This document shows, one piece after another, positions 1 through 4,277 of a DNA stretch of 11,671 bases. Within the stretch, counting starts at the first letter, position 1; each line of letters begins with the position of its first letter. The notes below the pieces were generated by a model. That model worked only from the letters and a program-made list of their open reading frames with translations, was not told where the DNA came from and ran no database searches. The stretch is taken from NCBI GenBank assembly GCA_030591285.1, contig JAUVBH010000022.1:1-11671 (forward strand). Reading direction: 5' to 3'. The translations under genes were made by a program, and so were the position numbers. The stretch is from Thermoplasmatota archaeon. Its GTDB lineage: Archaea > Thermoplasmatota > Penumbrarchaeia > Penumbrarchaeales > Penumbrarchaeaceae.

Positions 1-121
1 ATCTTGAATTGGAAAATTCAATGATACGATGTTAGAACACATTTTTTAATTATATTGCATGAACGGTGAAAATGGATTGGTAAGATTTTTTAAAATTCTT
101 CCCATATCATGGATAAAGAAG

Positions 122-134
122 TGATATTTTATCA
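122..134. repeat. TGATA/TATCA palindrome in AT-rich leading region
   Basis: TGATA-TTT-TATCA is a perfect 5-bp inverted repeat about 145 bases before the methylase gene. A second inverted repeat, TTGAATT/AATTCAA with a 4-base spacer, lies at 4-21. Short AT-rich palindromes of this kind can be operators for archaeal winged-helix regulators, but such repeats also arise by chance in AT-rich DNA. Bases 1-228 otherwise show no convincing gene; a 21-codon ATG frame at 59-124 has no ribosome binding site. Confidence 0.2.
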
Positions 135-229
135 AAATGTCAAGATAACAAGCCAATGTGGCGCTTGCTAAGAGGGATATCAAATCATGGTGAAGGATTA
201 GTTCAGTGCTTTTAACGAATGGTGCTACT

Positions 230-240
230 TTTTTTATATT
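230..240 (+). promoter_or_regulatory. Putative TATA box for the methylase gene
   Basis: A T-run followed by TATATT is centred about 43 bases before the ATG at 278. Initiation 24-27 bases downstream would leave a leader of about 16 bases containing GAGGT at 271-275. The spacing matches the promoters proposed here for the genes starting at 2430, 6605, 8355 and 8596. It is inferred from spacing and composition only. Confidence 0.4.
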
Positions 241-277
241 CGTAGCACTTGTCGATATTCTGGGTCAAGTGAGGTCC

Positions 278-1078
278 ATGAAGCAAAAGGGACATCTTTA
301 CATAATTGGGATAGGGCCAGCAGGACCCTTGACAGCAACATTGCAGGCTCTGAATTGCATAAAAGAAATGGATTCCTTGATCGCTGCGGATGATACTTGT
401 GATCTGTTCAGGGATTATATGGGGGACAAAGAAATCCTTTTCGATCCCTGGCAGGGATTCTGGCATTACAATGAGAAACATTTTCTCCATTTAAATAAAA
501 GTGAAATGGACGAGTTCAGAAAGGAAAGATTTGTCCTTAGAGATAACAGAATCAAGATCATAAACGAGAGACTGATAAGAGGAGAAAATATAGGATTGAT
601 CGATAACGGAAATCAATGTCTTTTCGGTCCAGCCCATTGGTATATTGAACAGTTCGAACCGGACCAGGTAACCATCATTCCCGGAATGGGTGCTGAAACA
701 GCAGCATTGGCAGCATTGAAAAAGAGTGCAATACCTGCTTATGATTCAAGATTCGTAATGCAAACCGCGCCCCCCTATCTGAAGGATTGGAACAAGATGA
801 TAGAGGATATGAAACCTTATCCGTCAACCATGATACTCTACATGTCCCTTGACCATTCCCGAATGATCTTTGAGGGACTAAGGAAGGTATATCCTGATGA
901 TATGCCGTGTGCAGTTGTTTTCTTTGCAGGATATCCTGACAGGGAGATGATATTCCATGGAGACATATCTGACATGGAAAAGAAGATCTTGGGTGTCGAG
1001 GAAAAATATATGGGTCTTCTCTTCGTTGGAAAGTTCCTTGAAGGAAAACCATACGAAGCCGTAATGAGGAGACAGTGA
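278..1078 (+). CDS. Tetrapyrrole (corrin/porphyrin) methylase family protein, divergent
   Basis: This 266-residue protein has the architecture of the SAM-dependent tetrapyrrole methylases (CobA/CbiF/CobM type). The N-terminal glycine loop GIGPAGP is at residues 11-17, and the second loop is DNGNQCLFGP at 109-118. The family core motif IIPGMGAETAA is at about 133-143, followed by a C-terminal half with the family pattern of methyl/SAM-domain strands (TMILYMS..., AVVFFAGYPDRE). Family members methylate ring carbons of uroporphyrinogen or cobalt-precorrins, in cytosolic sirohaem, B12 or F430 synthesis. Oddities are that the usual GDP of the second loop is GNQ here and the acidic residue usual in the first loop is missing, so the substrate or even the activity may differ. 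No other cobalamin gene is in the window. I chose ATG 278 because homology begins there; GTG 269 or GTG 206 would only add residues outside the fold. The fold is fairly sure, the reaction is not. Confidence 0.75.
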   Translation: MKQKGHLYIIGIGPAGPLTATLQALNCIKEMDSLIAADDTCDLFRDYMGDKEILFDPWQGFWHYNEKHFLHLNKSEMDEFRKERFVLRDNRIKIINERLIRGENIGLIDNGNQCLFGPAHWYIEQFEPDQVTIIPGMGAETAALAALKKSAIPAYDSRFVMQTAPPYLKDWNKMIEDMKPYPSTMILYMSLDHSRMIFEGLRKVYPDDMPCAVVFFAGYPDREMIFHGDISDMEKKILGVEEKYMGLLFVGKFLEGKPYEAVMRRQ

Positions 1079-1097
1079 AATTTTTACGATGTTTGAA

Positions 1098-1156
1098 AAA
1101 TCCGGGCGGGGACGCTTCGATGAATGAAATGAAGAGAAGTGGGCCCGCCCGGATTT
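1098..1156. repeat. 13-bp inverted copy of the tRNA-Val 3' end
   Basis: AAATCCGGGCGGG at 1098-1110 is perfectly inverted as CCCGCCCGGATTT at 1144-1156, which lies inside the tRNA gene (T-loop end, T-stem and acceptor 3' strand). The 33-base spacer holds the tRNA trailer. In the tRNA transcript the trailer copy could pair with the tRNA 3' half and is followed by TTTTT. In the opposite transcript it would make a 13-bp hairpin after the methylase stop codon. Because the copy is inverted rather than direct, it is not a standard integration att site. Confidence 0.7.
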
Positions 1157-1213
1157 GAACCGGGGACCTCCGCCTTGTAAGGGCGACGTCATAACCAGCT
1201 AGACCACAGGCCC
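1140..1213 (-). tRNA. tRNA-Val, anticodon TAC
   Basis: The minus strand folds into a full cloverleaf of 74 bases. The acceptor GGGCCTG pairs with CGGGCCC (one G-U) and A is the discriminator base. The anticodon stem TCGCC/GGCGG encloses the loop CTTACAA, giving anticodon TAC for valine. The T-arm is CCCGG-TTCAAAT-CCGGG and the variable loop has five bases. CCA is not encoded, so it must be added after transcription. There is no intron. The gene is divergent from the threonine dehydrogenase gene, and the 3' trailer contains an inverted copy of the tRNA's own 3' end. Confidence 0.96.
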
Positions 1214-1242
1214 GTTGTTTCGCTCTCCTTCATCATGATTTG

Positions 1243-1250
1243 AGATAAAA
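1243..1250 (-). promoter_or_regulatory. Putative TATA box for tRNA-Val
   Basis: TTTTATCT on the minus strand, preceded by purines (AAAAGG) as in a BRE element, is centred about 33 bases upstream of the mature tRNA 5' end. This fits an archaeal promoter with a very short 5' leader, removed by RNase P. Confidence 0.45.
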
Positions 1251-1305
1251 CCTTTTCTCTGAAAGAGTGCCCCGCTTAAGAAAAGTTCAAAAGCATCATT
1301 CCGAT

Positions 1306-1324
1306 ACCCCTTCGAAAGGGGTGA
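1306..1324 (+). promoter_or_regulatory. Hairpin sequestering the Shine-Dalgarno of the threonine dehydrogenase gene
   Basis: ACCCCTT (1306-1312) and AAGGGGT (1316-1322) form a perfect 7-bp stem with loop CGA. Its 3' arm contains most of the ribosome binding site GGGGTGA (1318-1324), which sits 5 bases before the TTG start at 1330. When folded it would hide the site and lower translation. The geometry is seen directly; regulation is inferred. Confidence 0.5.
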
Positions 1325-1329
1325 GTATT

Positions 1330-2292
1330 TTGTCAAGACCCATGAAAAGGATACTAGTTACTGGTTCAGCAGGTCAGATCGGTTCTGAGCTCGTGATGGT
1401 GCTCAGGGAGAAATACGGGAACGATAACGTTATTGCAGGCACCAACCGGACCCCTCCGTCAGAGAGGATCAAGAAATCCGGCCCGGTTGAAGTGTGCAAT
1501 ATCACCAACAAGGAACAGCTCTATGAGACCGTCGATAAGTATGATATCGACACCATCTACAACATGGCTGCCATCCTCTCTGGTGTTGGTGAGCAGAGGC
1601 CTCTCCTTGCCTGGAAGGTCAACATGGACGGTTTCCATAACGTTCTAGAGTGCGCAAGGGAAAAGGAACTTGTCAGGGTCATGAACCCATCCTCCATTGC
1701 AGCTTTCGGGCCAGAGACCCCAAGGATGAACACTCCCCAAGAGACAGTTCTCAAACCAAGGACGATGTACGGGGTCACAAAGGTTGCAGGCGAACTCCTT
1801 GGCGACTACTATTTCAGAAAATTCAACGTTGATATCAGGGGTGTCAGATATCCTGGGATCATCTCATCTGAAACACTTCCAGGCGGCGGTACAACCGACT
1901 ATGCTGTTGCCATCTACTACGAAGCCATCCAGCATGGAAAATACGAGTGCTTCGTAAGAGAGGACACCGTCCTCCCGATGATGTACATGCCCGATGCTCT
2001 GAAGGGCATAATCGACCTCGCAGAGGCCCCAGTGGATACCCTCAAGCACCACTGTGACTTCAATATGGGTTCCATGTCATTCTCTGTCAAGGACCTTGCA
2101 AATGAGATCAAAAAGCACATTCCAGAGCTTGAAGTCACATACAAACCGGACTACAGGCAGGCAATTGCAGACTCATGGCCTCAGTCCATCGATGATACTT
2201 CAGCCAGGGAAGAGTGGGGATGGACCCCCTCCTTTGACATATCATCAATGACCAAGGATATGATCGAGAAACTGACTCCAAGATTGAAGTGA
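1330..2292 (+). CDS. tdh: L-threonine 3-dehydrogenase, extended short-chain dehydrogenase type
   Basis: The product (320 residues) is an NAD-dependent sugar-epimerase-fold protein. Its sequence follows the Thermoplasma-type L-threonine dehydrogenase throughout, as I recall that family. It would oxidise L-threonine to 2-amino-3-ketobutyrate, the first step of threonine breakdown to glycine and acetyl-CoA, in the cytosol. The Rossmann motif GSAGQIG is at residues 12-18, a catalytic Ser pair at about 121-122, and the Tyr-x-x-x-Lys of TMYGVTK at 147-151. The family stretches RYPGIIS, TTDYAV and PMMYMPDAL are all present. UDP-glucose epimerases share the fold, but these last blocks point to threonine dehydrogenase. 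I chose TTG 1330 because GGGGTGA precedes it at the right distance; ATG 1342 is the alternative and also keeps the whole fold. No 2-amino-3-ketobutyrate ligase gene is nearby. The gene stands alone and ends in a palindromic terminator. Confidence 0.88.
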   Translation: MSRPMKRILVTGSAGQIGSELVMVLREKYGNDNVIAGTNRTPPSERIKKSGPVEVCNITNKEQLYETVDKYDIDTIYNMAAILSGVGEQRPLLAWKVNMDGFHNVLECAREKELVRVMNPSSIAAFGPETPRMNTPQETVLKPRTMYGVTKVAGELLGDYYFRKFNVDIRGVRYPGIISSETLPGGGTTDYAVAIYYEAIQHGKYECFVREDTVLPMMYMPDALKGIIDLAEAPVDTLKHHCDFNMGSMSFSVKDLANEIKKHIPELEVTYKPDYRQAIADSWPQSIDDTSAREEWGWTPSFDISSMTKDMIEKLTPRLK

Positions 2293-2300
2293 AACAATTT

Positions 2301-2330
2301 GACCGGGTCGACCGACCCGGTCCTTTCCTT
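2301..2330 (+). terminator. Palindromic hairpin plus T-rich tract after tdh
   Basis: GACCGGGTCG-AC-CGACCCGGTC (2301-2322) is a perfect 10-bp inverted repeat that would fold as a 9-bp stem with a 4-base loop. It begins 8 bases after the stop codon and is followed by CTTTCCTTTT. It looks like an intrinsic terminator. Archaea usually rely on T-tracts alone, so such a strong GC stem is uncommon. Confidence 0.7.
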
Positions 2331-2334
2331 TTAA

Positions 2335-2367
2335 GCAGGTAGTACCAATTGTTGTGACAATACCTGC
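2335..2367. repeat. Bulged inverted repeat upstream of the leader promoter
   Basis: GCAGGT (2335-2340) pairs with ACCTGC (2362-2367), and ATTGT (2348-2352) pairs with ACAAT (2357-2361) around the loop TGTG, leaving a 7-base bulge. The same stretch holds GGTA-G-TACC (2338-2346). It lies just before the TATA box at 2388, so it could be an operator or a second terminator arm. The function is unknown. Confidence 0.4.
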
Positions 2368-2387
2368 CATTTCTATTTCCCGATTAA

Positions 2388-2396
2388 TTTAAAATA
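2388..2396 (+). promoter_or_regulatory. TATA box for the leader ORF / HisG-like gene
   Basis: TTTAAAATA is centred about 39 bases before the ATG at 2430. Transcription would start near 2415-2418, just at or before the ribosome binding site GGTGGGGATC (2414-2423). The spacing agrees with the promoters of nop5 and of the 29-residue membrane protein in this window. Confidence 0.5.
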
Positions 2397-2428
2397 GTAA
2401 TCCTGAATTGGACGGTGGGGATCAACAA

Positions 2429-2549
2429 GATGGTGAACCTCAACCCTTCCGGAAATATCATGGCGCATAAATGCGCCAAGCGCGATCATAAGCGCATGCA
2501 CTCCATGTGCTGATCATTTCCGAAAAGGGTCGTTTCCCATCAAGTTTTT
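2429..2549 (+). ncRNA. Structured leader with three-way-junction fold and T-run
   Basis: Pairings are read directly. P1 joins CGGAAAT (2450-2456) to ATTTCCG (2516-2522), extended across a small internal loop by CCCTT/AAGGG (2444-2448 / 2525-2529) and more loosely by GATGG/CCATC (2429-2433 / 2537-2541). P2 is TGGCGCA-TAAA-TGCGCCA (2461-2478). P3 is GATCA/TGATC plus GCGCATG/CATGTGC (2484-2515, with a UAA bulge, loop CACUC and one G-U pair). TTTTT follows at 2545-2549. A competing 5' hairpin joins GGTGGGG (2414-2420) to CCTCAACC (2438-2445) with one bulged A. It matches no riboswitch class I can name. It overlaps a 27-codon ORF, so it may be an attenuator-like leader rather than an independent RNA. 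Confidence 0.5.
2430..2513 (+). CDS. Candidate 27-residue Cys/His micro-protein or leader peptide
   Basis: This ATG-to-TGA frame of 27 codons lies six bases after GGTGGGGATC, which matches the archaeal Shine-Dalgarno GGAGGTGATC at 8 of 10 positions, and 39 bases after a TATA box. Both features argue that ribosomes start here. The peptide is basic in its second half (three Lys and two Arg between residues 14 and 22) and ends in CAKRDHKRMHSMC, with the spacing C-x4-H-x3-H-x2-C (residues 15-27), which could bind a metal ion. His occurs at residues 13, 20 and 24. The ORF sits inside a branched RNA fold just ahead of a HisG-like gene. It could therefore be a sensing leader peptide, whose translation disrupts the fold, or a real small protein. 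I recognise no family. The coding claim rests on the initiation signals, not on homology. Confidence 0.45.
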   Translation: MVNLNPSGNIMAHKCAKRDHKRMHSMC

Positions 2550-2573
2550 CCTAACTTCTTTGGAGGATTTGAT

Positions 2574-3197
2574 TTGAACAGACCAGAGGTATCTATGGAA
2601 AGTGAGGCACATGCCCTCGATGGTGCGGTGGAACTCATAGTTCTACCAGAAGAGCGGGGCATGGCGGGACTTGCCGGACAGCTCCCAGCGGAGCTCCTGC
2701 AGAAAGCCAGCCCCGGGATCATAAAAGTTCCCGAGGACCAGGTGATCAGCAGGATGAAACACCTGTGGTCCATGGGTAAGCGTTCAGTTGGAGTGGTGAT
2801 AGGAGCAAGACTGGAAGAGGAAAGGCTCAGGGGAAATACTTCCGATATCAGAAGATATGGTAATCTGGAATTCTATGATCCTGACGCCATCTTCGGAAGG
2901 CCGGAGCTCTGCGTACTATCCCGGTGGGGGATGAACTGGAGCCCCCTCCCTGGAAAGCTCAAGGTTGCTTTTCAGCGAAAATTCGAGAACCTGGCCAAGG
3001 AATATATTGCAGGTCTGATGAGTGGAGGATTCGAGGTCGAAGCAGTTCCAATTGATGGATGCCTGGGAGATCAAGACGACCTGACCGAATTCGACCTGGC
3101 AATTGGAATATTATGCAGAGGAGCTGTTCTTGAAAAGACCGGTATGTGGCCACTTGACAGAATATGGGAGGAAGGTCCAGTTTTGATCGGGACCTAG
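2574..3197 (+). CDS. Divergent HisG-like (ATP phosphoribosyltransferase fold) protein
   Basis: The product has 207 residues, the size of short-form HisG, which joins ATP and PRPP in the first step of histidine synthesis. Aligned by eye, the middle (IIKVPEDQVISRM, residues 49-61; VGVVIGARLEEERLRGN, 72-88) follows the HisG pattern of a strand, the D-x-G-I-x-G loop and a Leu-Glu-rich helix. The C-terminal lobe (GKLKVAFQRKF, 127-137, to the end) follows the HisG strand-helix order up to the final strand. However, the HisG phosphate loop D-L-V-S-T-G-x-T is here ILCRGAVL (179-186), lacking the Ser-Thr-Gly, and the first 48 residues do not align. Catalysis on PRPP is therefore doubtful; it may be a diverged paralogue. 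The TTG start at 2574 is set by GGAGG (2562-2566), 7 bases upstream. The gene lies behind a structured leader and ends in a stop codon interlocked with the converging protease gene. Confidence 0.5.
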   Translation: MNRPEVSMESEAHALDGAVELIVLPEERGMAGLAGQLPAELLQKASPGIIKVPEDQVISRMKHLWSMGKRSVGVVIGARLEEERLRGNTSDIRRYGNLEFYDPDAIFGRPELCVLSRWGMNWSPLPGKLKVAFQRKFENLAKEYIAGLMSGGFEVEAVPIDGCLGDQDDLTEFDLAIGILCRGAVLEKTGMWPLDRIWEEGPVLIGT

Positions 3198-4237
3198 ATG
3201 ACCCATTTGGCGATGGCCATCATAACAAGGAGTGTTCCAACACCAAGGAACATTGGGATGGGAAGGCCGGGTAATATCCCGGCACCATCCTCCCTTGTTA
3301 ACCGATATATGGTGTAGGCAAAACCGATCAAGATCGCAATAAGGACCGGTATGAAGAAGAATGGAAGCATCCAGAGACCATGGTCCGGGATGTATATTGT
3401 GGAATAGTACAGTGAATGAGCTCCCAGGACAGAATAGAAGACCAGGTCCCCGATCCCCAACTGCCAGAGACCAGCATCATAGGTAAGATGCTCAAAGGGG
3501 AATTCCTCGGAATCATCTCCAAGGGGGTCGAACCTTGCCATGAGATTTCCCTGGAGATCCATTTCCACCATGTCCTTGATCGGGCCCTTGAACACAGCGT
3601 AGATGTCCCAGATGGCAAGTGCGAGCAACAGGAAAATAACGGTCCAGGTGGGAAGGATCACTGCCATGAAAGCTCCCATCAATGCAGAGATAACGATCAG
3701 AGAATAGTTCCTCTCCTTCCTGAAGAACCCTCTGGATAGAATAATGGAAGAAGCAGTGTATCCGAACAACAATCCGGTTATCAATAGCATGAGAAGATTT
3801 CCACCACTGTAGAGATCCGGTATCGTGTATAGCTCCATCTCTATCGGTTTATTGATGGAATATACATACCAGACCCTCTGGTAGAGTGCCTCGTTCAATT
3901 TGAACAGAAAGAAAGCGATGATGATCCCGATAGCCAGGGTCAGGGCTCCCCTGAAAATGTTCTTCAGCATTCTCCTCTTGCCCATTTTGATTATTGCAAC
4001 GATCCCAAAGCTTCCAATAATTGCCGGGAGAATGAACAGGAGTGTGTTGGCTATTCCAATTCCAGCTGTGGCACCAGCACTTGCATCTTCTTCTGTGGTG
4101 AATATTGATGCCTCTACCTGGGTCTCTGACAGAGTTGCGAAAAGAGACAGCAGTCCTGCCAGTACGATAACCGATACAACCGGTAGGAAAAAATAGAAAC
4201 CTCTTTTGGCAAGTCCAGGGAGAGAAGACATCTCCAT
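3194..4237 (-). CDS. Presenilin/signal-peptide-peptidase-like intramembrane aspartyl protease
   Basis: This 347-residue multi-span membrane protein carries the two catalytic aspartates of the GxGD (A22) proteases. The first is in WDIYAVFKG (Asp 211) at the end of a hydrophobic span, where the family has a YD-type motif. The second is in LGIGDLVFYS (Asp 264). A PAL-like LPGLPIP stretch at about 322-328 lines the active site. Such enzymes cut substrates within the membrane. Roughly eight or nine hydrophobic spans are visible, with an acidic loop between the two catalytic spans. I chose ATG 4237 because the TATA box AAATATATTA lies 28-29 bases upstream, fitting a leaderless mRNA; ATG 4231 is an alternative, and longer frames would overlap the end of hel308. 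The stop overlaps the stop of the converging HisG-like gene in a CTAG. The family call is fairly sure; the substrate is unknown. Confidence 0.8.
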   Translation of the reverse strand: MEMSSLPGLAKRGFYFFLPVVSVIVLAGLLSLFATLSETQVEASIFTTEEDASAGATAGIGIANTLLFILPAIIGSFGIVAIIKMGKRRMLKNIFRGALTLAIGIIIAFFLFKLNEALYQRVWYVYSINKPIEMELYTIPDLYSGGNLLMLLITGLLFGYTASSIILSRGFFRKERNYSLIVISALMGAFMAVILPTWTVIFLLLALAIWDIYAVFKGPIKDMVEMDLQGNLMARFDPLGDDSEEFPFEHLTYDAGLWQLGIGDLVFYSVLGAHSLYYSTIYIPDHGLWMLPFFFIPVLIAILIGFAYTIYRLTREDGAGILPGLPIPMFLGVGTLLVMMAIAKWVI

Positions 4238-4260
4238 GAGGTCGCAATGATGACTGGGTG

Positions 4261-4270
4261 TAATATATTT
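4261..4270 (-). promoter_or_regulatory. TATA box for the presenilin-like gene (leaderless)
   Basis: AAATATATTA on the minus strand sits in the 40-base gap after the hel308 stop codon, centred 28-29 bases before ATG 4237. Initiation would fall at or within a few bases of the start codon, and there is no Shine-Dalgarno sequence. The protease can therefore be transcribed apart from hel308. Confidence 0.55.
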
Positions 4271-4277
4271 TCTGCCT

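Noticed and set aside
59..124. A 21-codon ATG frame in the left AT-rich region
   Set aside because: It has no ribosome binding site, the nearest TATA-like tract is too close to the ATG, and the composition is that of AT-rich spacer.
1098..1156. An integrase attachment site at the tRNA gene
   Set aside because: The repeated tRNA end is inverted, not direct, only 33 bases away, and no integrase or element genes are present.
2508..2526. Hammerhead-ribozyme-like CTGATCA...CCGAAAA
   Set aside because: The core needs CUGAUGA and a stem II between it and GAAA; here one core base differs and only a few bases separate the motifs, which are already used by stems P1 and P3.
3849..4247. A 132-codon minus-strand open frame
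   Set aside because: It is an alternative frame of the presenilin-like gene, with composition typical of a shadow (Cys, His and Trp scattered without pattern).
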